Of a stretch of DNA of 64,000 nt, positions 8,933-17,656 are shown piece after piece. Source of the DNA: Rhodococcus rhodochrous (GTDB lineage Bacteria > Actinomycetota > Actinomycetes > Mycobacteriales > Mycobacteriaceae); contig NZ_CP027558.1 in assembly GCF_014854695.1 (NCBI RefSeq), forward strand, positions 62,001 to 126,000. The letters are read 5' to 3'. A program made the position numbers and the translations under genes. The first letter of the stretch is position 1, and each line of letters starts with the position of its first letter. The notes below the pieces were generated by a model, which did no database searches, was not told the origin of the DNA, and worked only from the letters and a program-made list of their open reading frames with translations.

Positions 8933-9314
8933 CTAAACGTCAGCGCCGTGGCGGGTCAGCCACCGCAGCACCATGCGTTCGGGGTTTGACGGTGTCCTCG
9001 TGGCCGACGAGCATCCACAGATAGCCGCGGCGCACCCCGAAGCCGCCGTCACCGGGAACGGTCCGCAACGCAGTCTCCACCATGTCGAGTCCCTGCGGGT
9101 CGTCGAGCAGGACGCGAGCATCGTCGAGTGTCCGGATCCCCTGCTCGTGGAGGATCGTCGCGTACTGCAGTACGGCTTCGGCCTTGAGGATGTCCCTGCG
9201 CGGTGAGGTGCGCTGCCGGTTGTTCGTCACCGCCAGCAAGGTTTCGACGGTGTCATCCTCCACGAAGGCGACCGTGGACGATGGTTCCTCAAGGGGTATA
9301 GGCGGCGCGCACAT
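8933..9314 (-). pseudogene. Small helical protein gene, frameshifted near its 3' end
   Basis: The frame from ATG 9314 encodes about 110 residues with a compact helical body (EAVLQYATILHEQGIRT, then LVGHEDTVKP) of a type I recall from hypothetical actinobacterial proteins but cannot name. At about 8985-8990 a run of four C residues shifts the frame: reading with three C gives KPERMVLRWLTRHGADV and a stop at 8935-8933, which is the natural-looking C-terminus. The present frame instead runs into Arg/Pro-rich nonsense ending at 8940. Either the gene is inactivated or one C is a sequencing error. It lies just outside the left end of the IS256-family element. Confidence 0.5.
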
Positions 9315-9549
9315 TACTCTTTCCTGCCTACTCGGGACCTACGAGCGAGACCCTCGTACCCTCCACGCCGACACAGGTGGAAGCCGCCAGCCGATGGTCA
9401 AGTCCCGGCAGGTGGTGTGCGACCTTGTCGCGTGATTCCTCATCGTTGGTTCAGGCGGTCAACGCCGGTGTCACCTCCTCGGCAGGCTCGGTGACGGTCT
9501 CAGCAGACTGGCTGTTGCTGCGGGAACGGGCAAGGACGTCGAGCCCTAG

Positions 9550-10979
9550 TAGGACTTTGTTAGGTTCACCACTTCTTGTTGCGAGGCCTCGAGATTCGGT
9601 GAGGTTTCCGAGACGATGGCCGGGTGGATGCCGCAGCCCTGGCCGATATTGGTGAGCGCCTCGATGCGTTCGTCGAGCAGGTGTTCTCCTCGCTCAAACG
9701 CAAGGATCAGCGGGCGACGGCCGGGATATATACGCGGGGGTTGATGCTCGACGGGCGCCGCAAGTCGATGCAGCCGATGGCCGACCGCCTCGGAGTCGAT
9801 CACCAACGCCTGCAGCAGTTCGTCACCACCTCCCCATGGGATCCGGTACCGGTCCGGAAAACACTGTCCCGCAAAGCGTGTGATCTGATCTCGCCGGATG
9901 CGTGGGTGATCGACGACACCGGATTCGCCAAGGACGGCAATGCCTCACCGTGTGTGGCCCGGCAGTATTCGGGCACCTTGGGCAAGGTCGGCAACTGCCA
10001 GGTCGCCGTCAGTGTGCACGCCGCCACCGATACCGCGTCCGCACCCTTGGATTGGCGGCTGTATCTGCCCGAGAGCTGGGACGATCAGCGGTGTGACGAT
10101 CCGGAGACGGCCTCGGCGATCATCGCTCGCCGGCGACGCAACGCGATTCCCGACGAGGAGCGCTATCGCACCAAGGCAGTCATGGCCCTCGAGATGCTCG
10201 ACGAGCTGATCTCGTGGGGCCGGACCCCACCGGTGATCGTCGCCGACGCCGGCTACGGCGACTCGGCCACCTTCCGGCAGGGCCTGACCGACCGCGACCT
10301 GACCTACGTCGTCGCGGTCAAGGGCGCCACCCTCGCCCACCCGGGCGATGCGGTGCCGGCCACCGCCCCGTATTCCGGCCGCGGCCGGCCACCGACCCGG
10401 CGCTACCCGGCGGCGGTGACCTGCAAAGATCTTGTCCTGGCGGCCGGCGTCGAAGCACTGACCGAGATCCCCTGGCGCCGCGGCACCAAGACCGGCCCGG
10501 CCAATCCGGCCGCGGCGATGCGCTCACGCTTCGTGGCACTGCGGATCCGCCCGGCCAACCGCACCATTCCCCGCGACGAGGGCGGCGTCCTGCCCCAGGC
10601 GTGGCTGCTCGCCGAATGGCCGGCCGGAGCGGCCGCCCCCACCGACTTCTGGTTGGCCACCCTGCCCGAGGACACCCCGCTGTCGGAGTTGGTGCGTCTG
10701 GCCAAGATCCGTTGGCGCATCGAACACGACTACCGGGAACTGAAAACCGGTCTCGGCCTCGATCATTTCGAAGGGCGTTCCTGGCTCGGCTGGCACCATC
10801 ACGTCACGCTCGTCACCGCCGCGCACCTGTTCCTGACGTCCCTGCGGCTGACCGACCCAAAAGCGGTCGGGCGGGACTGACCCTCTACGGCATCGTGCGC
10901 GAACTCCAACGCGCACTGGCCTATTGGATCGGCACCTGCCCGACCTGCCACCACACCTTCCCAACCTAACAAAGTACTA
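9550..10979 (+). mobile_element. IS701-family element
   Basis: Terminal inverted repeats TAGGACTTTGTTAGGTT (from 9550) and, at the right end, the complement of TAGTACTTTGTTAGGTT ending at 10979. It is flanked by a CTAG duplication at 9546-9549 and 10980-10983, which fits the YTAR target preference of IS701. Length 1430 bp. It is inserted in the Leu-Gly codons near the end of the IS256 transposase. Confidence 0.9.
9624..10880 (+). CDS. IS701-family transposase, C-terminus shifted
   Basis: DDE transposase starting at GTG 9624. Catalytic positions: WVIDDTGFAK, VIVADAGYGD and WRIEHDYRELKTG, the last being the E of the Y-(2)-R-(3)-E-(6)-K signature. After DPKAVG near 10868 the frame ends at 10880, while the next frame continues sensibly (GLTLYGIVRELQRALAYW) to a stop at 10967-10969 just inside the right repeat. 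A single-base change near 10865-10875 therefore removes about 30 C-terminal residues, which may make this copy inactive, or it may be a base-calling error. Confidence 0.85.
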   Translation: MDAAALADIGERLDAFVEQVFSSLKRKDQRATAGIYTRGLMLDGRRKSMQPMADRLGVDHQRLQQFVTTSPWDPVPVRKTLSRKACDLISPDAWVIDDTGFAKDGNASPCVARQYSGTLGKVGNCQVAVSVHAATDTASAPLDWRLYLPESWDDQRCDDPETASAIIARRRRNAIPDEERYRTKAVMALEMLDELISWGRTPPVIVADAGYGDSATFRQGLTDRDLTYVVAVKGATLAHPGDAVPATAPYSGRGRPPTRRYPAAVTCKDLVLAAGVEALTEIPWRRGTKTGPANPAAAMRSRFVALRIRPANRTIPRDEGGVLPQAWLLAEWPAGAAAPTDFWLATLPEDTPLSELVRLAKIRWRIEHDYRELKTGLGLDHFEGRSWLGWHHHVTLVTAAHLFLTSLRLTDPKAVGRD

Positions 10980-11363
10980 CTAGATAGCGACGCCCTTCGA
11001 TCCACTCGTCGTGCTGCTCTGCAAGAACCGCACCGACCAGCCGGATCAATGCCGTCCGATCGGGGAAGATCCCGACCACATCGGTGCGACGCCGGATCTC
11101 CTTGTTCAGTCGTTCCTGCGGATTGTTGGACCAGATCTGCCGCCAGATCTGCTTCGGAAACGCGGTGAACGCCAGCAGGTCCGCTCGCGCTGTGTCGAGA
11201 TGCTGCGCGACCTTGGGTAGTTTCGACTCAAGTGCGTCGATCACCCGGTCGTACTGCGCGTGAACCGAATCGGCGTCGGGTTGGTCGTAGACCGAATGCA
11301 GCAGGGTTTTCACCCAGGGCCACGAGGCCTTCGGTGTCACCGTCATCAAGTTGATTGCATAGT

Positions 11364-13534
11364 GTGGCTGTAAGGAATTAATGTGTCGATTCGGGTGTGT
11401 CGCCGTCTTGCGGTGGTATCGCGGCGAGGAGGGCGGCGGCGGTGCGGTAGCGGAGGGGTGCCGGCACCGGGGTATAACCATCCTGTTCCAGCAGTGGCCG
11501 CACGTCGAGCAGGGCATTGCCGATGGTGCGGGGGCTGACCTGGAACAGTTCGGCCAGGACGGCGCGGGTGCACAGGCGCCGCAGATGCAACACGGTGACC
11601 AGGACACGTTCGGCATCGGTGATCTTCTGAAGGAAGATTCCACCGCGACCCCCGGGCATCCGTTCCCCGCCGCGTTGAGCGAAGCGGCGGCGCTCGACCA
11701 TGGCGGCTTGCCGAACGGCGAGGCGTTCGACGAGTTCACCCAGTTGCCGGCGACTCATGCCGGTCAGATAAGGGTGTGACAATGCTTCAGACAGTGCCCG
11801 ATTCGACGCGGGGACGGAGGTCGGGCCGTCACGGAGAAATCCCGCGAGGTCGGCGGCGGTACTCAAGCGCAGCCCGATCATCGGGGTGACGTGATGGCCG
11901 TGTTCGTCGAGCAGCATCCGAGTTTCGGCGATGATTTCGCCGATGGAGTTCGGATTGACCCCGAGCAGTTCCGAAAGCACCCGCTGGGAACAGACCTGCC
12001 GTAGATACACGACGGTGATCAGCAGCGCTGCGGCGTCCGTCAGCAACCGTCGCTTGCCGGCGCCCGGGGCCCGGCGGCGCCGACCGCCGCGTTGGTGCCA
12101 GCGGCGTTGCTCGGCGCGGGCAGCCTGAGTCGGCGCCAGCCGTGTGGTGAATTCGTCCAGCTCCTCGCGAGTCATACCGGTCAGGCGGGGGTCGGCGAGC
12201 ATCGCGATGGCCGCGGCACGCTCACCTTCTCGGTCGCGGCCGGGAGTCGCAGTGGTGTTGGCGTGGGTGGGTTCGATGGTGTAGTTCCACGTTCCGCACT
12301 GGGCATGTGGGTGGATGGGTAACGCGCGCAACTCGTCTCGACCCACCGAGATTCCGATCGGGTAGTCGCCGGTGTCCAGCTCGGCGTCCACCCGCAGGCC
12401 GGTGCGGGTGCGAGTGGACGCGATGGTCTTGACCACGATCTCGTGGCTGGTCAGCGGCCGTCCCCGCCAGTTCATGGTGATCTGGGAGAACAGCCGGTGC
12501 TCGATCTTGTTCCACTTCGAGGTGCCGGGCGGGAAATGGCAGACGGTGATCGCCAACCCGGTCTCGGCTGCCAGTACAGCCAGTTCTGCTTTCCACAACC
12601 GGTATCGGTAGCTGTTGGAGCCACCGGCGTCGGCGGTGATCAGCAACCGACTCGCACGGGGGTAGTCGGCGGCACCACGCGCCTGCCACCAGCGGCGGAT
12701 CGAGGCGACCGCGAACGCGGCGGTGTCGTGGTCGACGCCGACGTTGACCCAGCCGGCGTCGGTGGTCAGGTCGTAAACCCCGTACGGGATGGCCTGTTCG
12801 ACATTCGGTCCGGTGAAGAAGCTGTGATCGACCACCTGCACCGGGTCGCCGCGTGGCCGCCACTCACGGCCAGGGGCGGGCAGCTGGCCGAGTTGTTCCT
12901 TCTTCTTCGAATCGACGCTGATCACCGGCTCGCCCGCGTCTTGGTGCGCCTTGACCTGCTCGTTGATGTAGCGGAATTGCGCATCCCGGTCCGGGTGCTG
13001 CTCACCTTCCAAAGTCTTGGCGTTGGCCTGCAAACTGAATCCGTTGTCCCGCAACAATCGTCCCACCGTCGGCGCGGACACCGGATGACCCTGCCGCGTC
13101 AGCTCCTCGGCCAGATGTCGCAGGGACTTGGTCGTCCACCGCAATGGACACTCCGGATCCCCACGCTCGTCCGGTTCGACTAGTGCCAACAACGCAGGTA
13201 CCAGCCGCGAATCGATCGCGTCCGCGCTCTTGCGGCCACCACCCGGACGGCGGACTCGACCCGTCGGTGCCGGTTGCTGACCAGCCTCGAGCTCGAATAC
13301 GCCCTTGCGGACCGTGGTCTCGCTGACGCCGGCCGCCCGGGCCACCGCCCGCACACCGCCATGTCCCAGCGATCGGGCCTCGGTCGCCAACGCCAAACGT
13401 CGCTGCCGCTCGTTCAGATGCGGCAGCAATACCTCGAACCGCTCCCGCAACCGCGCCTCGTCCTCGCTCACGAACGCCCTACCGCACCGGCCAGATCCGG
13501 ATCGCAAAACAACACTTTATTACCTTACAGCCAC
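11364..13534 (-). mobile_element. ISAzo13-family element
   Basis: Ends match as inverted repeats: GTGGCTGTAAGGAATTAA from 11364, and at the right the complement of GTGGCTGTAAGGTAATAA ending at 13534. A 3-bp duplication (ACT on the minus strand) is present at 11361-11363 and 13535-13537. Length 2171 bp. Inserted in the His codon of the IS256 transposase RTH motif. Confidence 0.85.
11378..13471 (-). CDS. ISAzo13-family transposase with extra C-terminal domains
   Basis: GTG start at 13471 (VSEDEARLRERFEVLLPHLN); a TTG-started extension to 13507 is unlikely. The first ~430 residues are the family core: an HTH (VARAAGVSETTVRKG), then the catalytic Asp of VISVDSKKKEQ, Asp of LLITADAGGSNSYR and Glu of WNKIEHRLFSQI. 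The remaining ~250 residues hold two related modules, each with a GMxxxxLxEL helix and a GG(R/E)RR loop followed by a winged-helix-like stretch (CSQRVLSELLGVNPNSIGEI; CTRAVLAELFQVSPRTIGN). Such tandem C-terminal DNA-binding repeats are longer than the plain family. Frame intact, so probably active. Confidence 0.85.
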   Translation of the reverse strand: MSEDEARLRERFEVLLPHLNERQRRLALATEARSLGHGGVRAVARAAGVSETTVRKGVFELEAGQQPAPTGRVRRPGGGRKSADAIDSRLVPALLALVEPDERGDPECPLRWTTKSLRHLAEELTRQGHPVSAPTVGRLLRDNGFSLQANAKTLEGEQHPDRDAQFRYINEQVKAHQDAGEPVISVDSKKKEQLGQLPAPGREWRPRGDPVQVVDHSFFTGPNVEQAIPYGVYDLTTDAGWVNVGVDHDTAAFAVASIRRWWQARGAADYPRASRLLITADAGGSNSYRYRLWKAELAVLAAETGLAITVCHFPPGTSKWNKIEHRLFSQITMNWRGRPLTSHEIVVKTIASTRTRTGLRVDAELDTGDYPIGISVGRDELRALPIHPHAQCGTWNYTIEPTHANTTATPGRDREGERAAAIAMLADPRLTGMTREELDEFTTRLAPTQAARAEQRRWHQRGGRRRRAPGAGKRRLLTDAAALLITVVYLRQVCSQRVLSELLGVNPNSIGEIIAETRMLLDEHGHHVTPMIGLRLSTAADLAGFLRDGPTSVPASNRALSEALSHPYLTGMSRRQLGELVERLAVRQAAMVERRRFAQRGGERMPGGRGGIFLQKITDAERVLVTVLHLRRLCTRAVLAELFQVSPRTIGNALLDVRPLLEQDGYTPVPAPLRYRTAAALLAAIPPQDGDTPESTH

Positions 13535-14517
13535 AGTGCGTCCTGCATCGCTGCCACGAGGCGCCCGGCAGGGTCGCGCCGATCGCGGACACCAGGCCGG
13601 TATGCGCGTCGGAGGTCACCAAGCGCACCCCGGACAGGCCTCGGGCGACCAGTCCGCGGAAAAAGGCCAGCCAGCCGGCGCCGTCCTCGGCGGAGGTGAC
13701 ATCGACACCGAGTACCTCGCGGTAGCCCTCGGCGTTGACCCCGACTGCGACCAGGGTGTGGACGTTGACCACCCGCCCGTTCTCCCGGACTTTGAGTACC
13801 AGCGCATCGGCCGCGACGAACGTGTAGGGACCGGCATCGAGGGGCCGGTTCCGGAACGCCTCGACCTGCTCGTCCAACTCTTTCGCCATGACGCTGACCT
13901 GCGACTTCGACAACGAGGTGATGCCGAGAGTGTCGACGAGTTTCTCCATCCGGCGGGTGGAGACCCCGAGTAGATAGCAGGTGGCCACCACGGTGGTCAG
14001 CGCCCGTTCGGCGCGTTTGCGCCGCTGCAGCAGCCAGTCCGGAAAGTACGAACCCTGCCGCAACTTGGGGATCGCGACGTCGAGGGTGCCGACCCGGGTA
14101 TCGAAGTCTCGATGCCGGTAGCCGTTACGGACGTTGACGCGTTCGTCGGAACGCTGGCCGTAGTCGGCACCGCACAACACGTCGGCTTCGGCGCTCATCA
14201 GGGCGTCGATGAACATCGACAACAACTCGCGCAGCAGGTCGGGGCTGGCGCCGGTGAGTCGGTCTTCGACAAGGCGGCGCAGGTCGATATCGTGGGCAGT
14301 GGTCATCGCGTGGTCCTGTCTCGAGTGACTTTGGTCGGTCTCTTCGAGAATCACGCGATGACCGTCTTTCGTTCGGTTACGACACGCCCACAGACTCATT
14401 CAGCTGCGGCTCGTACACCATCTTCATGGACGCACCCCAGCCGATAGCGGCTCTTATGTCAGGTGGCAAGCGAGGGTCATGCGGTCCGAGGAGCGACCCA
14501 CGCGACCAACTGGAATG

Positions 14518-15064
14518 TCAGGAGTGGTCGTCGGAGCGTAGGTCCGCCACATGAGCCGCAGCCTCCTGATACGACGTGTATCCCTTGGAACGGTCCACCA
14601 AGCGGAGATCCATCTCGCCTTGGGTGTACCGATCGGTGAAATAGACACCTCGGACCGACTGAGGGACCAATCTAGCGGTGTCGAACGAGCACGTTCCCAG
14701 GTGGCGGGGACTACGCGCCCGATGCTCGGGACGGGGATCGTTCTGATAGAGAAAGTTGAGCCGTTCCACATCATCTCCAGGCACTCGGTCCCAGAAGAAC
14801 GACTTACTGTCGCTTCCGCTTTCGACGGTCATCTGGCGAACGTGGAGGGACCAATAGGATTGGTTGATCACGATGTATGCAGGAATCGGACCTCGATTGC
14901 CCCCTTCCGGGATGTGACTCTCTTCCGTCGGAGTCAAGGTCGCTTCCCACAGACCATCGATTCGCGGCCGGCGGGTCAGGCGGTTCAGCGGCGGAAGGCG
15001 CCACGCCCACAGGTCCCATACGAGCAGTGCCAACGAGGCCGCGGCAGGGAACCAACCGACAATG
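14518..15064 (-). pseudogene. cap15: Cap15-type CBASS effector fragment (N-terminus removed by IS3 element)
   Basis: The open frame begins at the boundary of the IS3-family element at 15064, without a start codon of its own. It first encodes a hydrophobic helix (VGWFPAAASLALLVWDLW), then a beta-strand-rich domain: IDGLWEATL, AYIVINQSYWSLHVRQMTVE, LNFLYQNDPRP, HLGTCSFD, VRGVYFTDRYTQGEMDLRL. This order of strands matches the cyclic-dinucleotide-binding beta-barrel of Cap15 (the 2TM-beta SMODS-associated effector), which in CBASS sits in the inner membrane and kills the infected cell. The full protein has two membrane helices; here helix 1 and the start are gone. Its partner enzyme fragment lies at 19262-19705 on the same strand. 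Confidence 0.7.
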
Positions 15065-15096
15065 GGGACTGCTGCACGGATAGGTGACAGATCGGG

Positions 15097-15981
15097 TCAC
15101 GCAGCCTGTGCGGCTGGCGTGGTCATAATGGCCTCGAACTCGACAGGCGTCAATCGGCCCAGCCGGACCTGGCGTCGACGCCGATGGTAGGTCCGCTCCA
15201 TCCAGGTCACGATCGCGATGCGCAACTGCTCGCGTGTGGCCCAGCGTTGCCGGTCGAGGACATTCTTCTGCAGAAGCGCGAAGAACGATTCCATGGCGGC
15301 GTTGTCGCCGGCCGCGCCAACACGCCCCATCGAGCCAACCAGGTCGTGGCGGTCGAGGGAACGGACGAATTTCCGGCTACGAAATTGCGATCCGCGATCG
15401 GAATGCACCACACATCCCGCGACCGAGCCACGTCGGGAAACTGCCGACTCGAGCGCGGCGACAGCGAGTCGCGACTTCATCCGGTCACCGATCGAATAGC
15501 CCACGATCCGATTCGAGTAGACGTCCTTGACGGCACACATATACAGCTTCCCTTCATCGGTGCGGTGTTCGGTAATATCGGTAAGCCACAACCGATTCGG
15601 ATCTTCAGCAGTGAAAACGCGGCCGACGAGGTCGTCGTGGACCGGCGGCCCGGGTTTACCGTTCTTACCCCGCTGTCGTTTGCCGAACGCACTCCACCAA
15701 CCGTTATCCGAACAGATCCGCCACGCCGTCCGATCGACCATCGATTCTCCGGCGCTGCGGGCTTCGTCGGCGAGAAACCGGTACCCGAACTCCGGGTCCT
15801 CGCGGTGCGCATCGAACAACGCGTTGGCCCGGTATGCCTCGTCGAGATCGGCATCGGTGACCGGGCGGGAGAGCCACCGGTAGTACGGCTGGCGAGCGAT
15901 GTTCAATACCCGGCACGTCACCGCGACGGGGATCCCGTCCGCGGCCAGCTCGCTCACGAGCGGGTAGAGCTGTAATGGCAT
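15097..15981 (-). CDS. IS3-family transposase orfB (copy 1)
   Basis: rve-type integrase. DDE residues: LWLTDITEH, CVVHSDRGSQFR and GDNAAMESFF. An upstream helical region carries VTCRVLNIARQPYYRWL, and the end is LTPVEFEAIMTTPAAQAA. The native frame enters from the IS110 junction at 15970 (LYPLVSELAADGIP); the ATG at 15981 is supplied by the end of the IS110 element. In the uninterrupted element orfB would be produced by frameshift from orfA, so this copy is separated from its partner, although a product from 15981 could still be made. Confidence 0.8.
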   Translation of the reverse strand: MPLQLYPLVSELAADGIPVAVTCRVLNIARQPYYRWLSRPVTDADLDEAYRANALFDAHREDPEFGYRFLADEARSAGESMVDRTAWRICSDNGWWSAFGKRQRGKNGKPGPPVHDDLVGRVFTAEDPNRLWLTDITEHRTDEGKLYMCAVKDVYSNRIVGYSIGDRMKSRLAVAALESAVSRRGSVAGCVVHSDRGSQFRSRKFVRSLDRHDLVGSMGRVGAAGDNAAMESFFALLQKNVLDRQRWATREQLRIAIVTWMERTYHRRRRQVRLGRLTPVEFEAIMTTPAAQAA

Positions 15982-15994
15982 TGGCGGGCCTGCG

Positions 15995-16175
15995 GCCGGC
16001 TGACAGGCTGGGCTCCAGCTCGGTCGTGTGACTCCGGGTAGAACCGACCCGCCCCGGCGGTGGTGTCTTCAAAAGGACATGTCCACGACCGAGCTGCGGC
16101 TCGGTCTGCCCGCGCAGATGACTTGATCAGAAGCGTGTCCGCCCACCGCGGCGTGACTCATTACAGATATGTCTC
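15995..16175 (+). ncRNA. Candidate IS110 bridge RNA, copy 1
   Basis: Non-coding 5' region between the left end of the element and the recombinase start. Four segments match the junctions: CGGGTAGA at 16035-16042 equals the left target 15961-15968; AAAAGGAC at 16071-16078 is the complement of the right target 17293-17300; AGAAGC at 16129-16134 equals the left donor plus core at 17287-17292; CATTACAG at 16159-16166 is the complement of the right donor with one core base (15970-15977). Between the two guide pairs is an 8-bp hairpin (GACCGAGC and its complement, 16087-16106). The order target loop, then donor loop, and the same-strand/complement alternation are those described for the IS621 bridge RNA. 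Exact RNA ends are not known. Confidence 0.7.
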
Positions 16176-16228
16176 TACGCGACTCCCCAACCGGGCCACC
16201 GAAGTACCGCCCACGAAGGAGACCCGCC

Positions 16229-17275
16229 ATGACCACAGTCGCCGAACGGTTCGACCACGTCGTCGGCATCGACACCCATGCCCGCAGCCACACCTACTGC
16301 CTCGTCGACACACGCACCGGCGCCGTCGTCGATACCGCGACGTTCCCGACAACGACCGCCGGAATCACGCGCGCGACGAGCTGGATCACTCGACACTCGA
16401 ACCGAACGAGCCTGCTTGCCGCAGTCGAGGGCACCTCCTCCTACGGCGCCGGAATCACCGCCGCCCTGGCCGCAACCGGAATCGGCGTTGCCGAAATCCG
16501 GCCGCTGTCGAGACCCTCGCGCGCTCGTACCGGCAAATCCGACCCCATCGATGCCGAAGGCGCAGCACGAGCCGTGATCGGTGAACACCTCGATCGCCTC
16601 GCCCAGCCCCGACGCACCGGAGACCGGGCGGCACTGCGCGTCCTGCTCGCTGCACGATCTCTGATGGACCAGCAGCGCACCGCCAACAGAAATGCCCTCA
16701 CCGCGCTGCTCCGCAGCACCGATCTGTCCGTCGACGCACGACGACCACTGACCGATGCTCAGATCGCGGTCATCGCCGGGTGGAGAACCGGCCGCGATGA
16801 CGCACCCGTGCGTGTCTTCCGTGAGGAAGCGCGCCGGCTCGCCAGGACCGTCCTCGACCAAACCGAGCTCCTACGGATCAACCACCGTCAGCTCGCGCAG
16901 CTCACCGAAGCTCTCGCGCCCGGACTGCAGAGCATTCCCGGAGTCGGCGCGGTCACCGGCGCGATACTCGTCACCGCGTACTCCCACCACGGGCGTGTCC
17001 GCTCGGAGGCCGCATTCGCCTCCCTCGGTGGTATCGCCCCGCTGCCGGCATCCTCCGGCAACACCACCCGCTACCGTCTTTCGAGATCCGGTGACCGGCA
17101 ACTCAACCGCGCGATCGATGTCGTCGTTCGCACTCGCCTGAGCTGCGATCCCGCCACCCGCGTCTATGCGGCGCGTCGCCGATCCGAAGGTCTGTCCGGA
17201 CGCGAAATCCGACGTTGCCTCAAACGCTACGTCTGTCGCGCTCTCTATCGCGAACTACGCACCCGAATGGCTTGA
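16229..17275 (+). CDS. IS110-family recombinase (DEDD plus Ser), copy 1
   Basis: ATG 16229 has AAGGAG 7-9 nt upstream; an in-frame GTG-like extension to 16169 runs into the bridge RNA region. The 348 residues show the RuvC-like DEDD part (VVGIDTHARSHTYCLV, AAVEGTSSYGAGI, KSDPIDAEGAARAVI) and the C-terminal Tnp_20 part (LQSIPGVGAVTGAILV, ASLGGIAPLPASSGNTTR) containing the candidate catalytic Ser. It recombines donor and target DNA under guidance of the upstream RNA, leaving no target duplication. Nearly identical to the copy at 55458-56504 (differences near Tyr/His of NTTRYR, Ser/Ala of ARRRSEG and Gly/Arg of SGREI). Confidence 0.9.
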   Translation: MTTVAERFDHVVGIDTHARSHTYCLVDTRTGAVVDTATFPTTTAGITRATSWITRHSNRTSLLAAVEGTSSYGAGITAALAATGIGVAEIRPLSRPSRARTGKSDPIDAEGAARAVIGEHLDRLAQPRRTGDRAALRVLLAARSLMDQQRTANRNALTALLRSTDLSVDARRPLTDAQIAVIAGWRTGRDDAPVRVFREEARRLARTVLDQTELLRINHRQLAQLTEALAPGLQSIPGVGAVTGAILVTAYSHHGRVRSEAAFASLGGIAPLPASSGNTTRYRLSRSGDRQLNRAIDVVVRTRLSCDPATRVYAARRRSEGLSGREIRRCLKRYVCRALYRELRTRMA

Positions 17276-17596
17276 CACACAGGCATAGAAGCGTCCTTTT
17301 CCCGGAAGATTCGCCTGCGACAGGTACGCCGCGGCCCGGCGCAGCACTTCGTTCTCCTGCTCGAGCAGCCGGATGCGTTTGCGCGCTTCGCGCAGGTCGG
17401 CGTTCTCACTGGCGGTGGCCCCTGGCTTGATGCCGTCCTCGACATCGGCCTGCTTGAGCCAGTTGGTCAGGCAGGATTCGCTGATGCCGAAGTCGGCGGC
17501 GATCTGCCGCAGGTGTTGGCCGGGTTCGCGGTTTCGGGCCACGCGGACGACGTCGTCGCGGAACTCTTTGGGGTAGGGCTTGGGCACGGTGTACAT
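17255..17596 (-). CDS. IS3-family orfA (copy 1), 3' end replaced by IS110 sequence
   Basis: Helix-turn-helix and leucine-zipper subunit: KPYPKEFRDDVVRVARNR, then HLRQIAADFGISESCLTNW and EARKRIRLLEQENEVLRRA. Native codons end at 17293 after LPGKG; the last residues FYACVSSHSGA come from the IS110 right end. Frame is otherwise intact. The product lacks the frameshift site needed to make the OrfAB transposase. Confidence 0.8.
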   Translation of the reverse strand: MYTVPKPYPKEFRDDVVRVARNREPGQHLRQIAADFGISESCLTNWLKQADVEDGIKPGATASENADLREARKRIRLLEQENEVLRRAAAYLSQANLPGKGRFYACVSSHSGA

Positions 17597-17656
17597 CCTT
17601 CCAGCAGCGCCTCATGGCACCACAGTTCAGATGTCACCTATCCGTGCAGCAGTCCC

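Larger units (their letters stand above)
9451..14306 (-). pseudogene. IS256-family (mutator-type) transposase, split in three by nested IS
   Basis: The N-terminal part runs from ATG 14306 to 13535, the middle from 11360 to 10980, and the C-terminal part from 9545 to the stop at 9453-9451. These pieces sum to 1248 nt, exactly 416 codons, and join in frame as RTH/YAINLM and GRRYL/GLDVL. The DDE residues are in FVAADALVLK, LVTSDAHTGL and NNPQERLNKEIRR. So the gene was intact before the two insertions and carries no other lesion that I can see. The product is now inactive because the gene is split. Confidence 0.85.
9410..14370 (-). mobile_element. IS256-family element carrying two nested insertions
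   Basis: Boundaries are approximate. The inner part of the terminal inverted repeats is TCGCGTGATTC at 9428-9438 and its complement at 14348-14358; the outer bases match only partly. Between them lies one IS256-family transposase gene on the minus strand split by an IS701-family element (9550-10979) and an ISAzo13-family element (11364-13534). Removing both insertions with one copy of each target duplication restores an open frame. Confidence 0.75.
15969..17292 (+). mobile_element. IS110-family element, copy 1, inserted at the IS3 orfA/orfB junction
   Basis: The shared GC dinucleotide core is at 15969-15970 and 17291-17292, so the element is 1322 bp plus core, with no inverted repeats or longer duplication, as expected of IS110. 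Removing it joins CGGGTAGA-GC-GTCCTTTT and restores the IS3 reading ...NLPGKGRSTRS with the overlapping orfB frame ...LYPLVSELAADG. The boundaries were set by comparing this copy with the one at 55441-56764, which sits at the same site in a different IS3 element. Confidence 0.9.
15065..17656 (-). mobile_element. IS3-family element (copy 1) interrupted by an IS110-family element
   Basis: Terminal repeats of 25 bp are identical at both ends (15065-15089, beginning GGGACTGCTGCACGG, and its complement at 17632-17656). orfA (right) and orfB (left) are on the minus strand and are separated by the IS110-family element at 15971-17292. The flanking bases differ (ATG before 15065, TTT after 17656), so the two ends no longer share a 3-bp target duplication. 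This implies deletion or recombination after insertion. The right end cuts an IS1380 transposase, the left end cuts the Cap15 gene. Confidence 0.85.
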
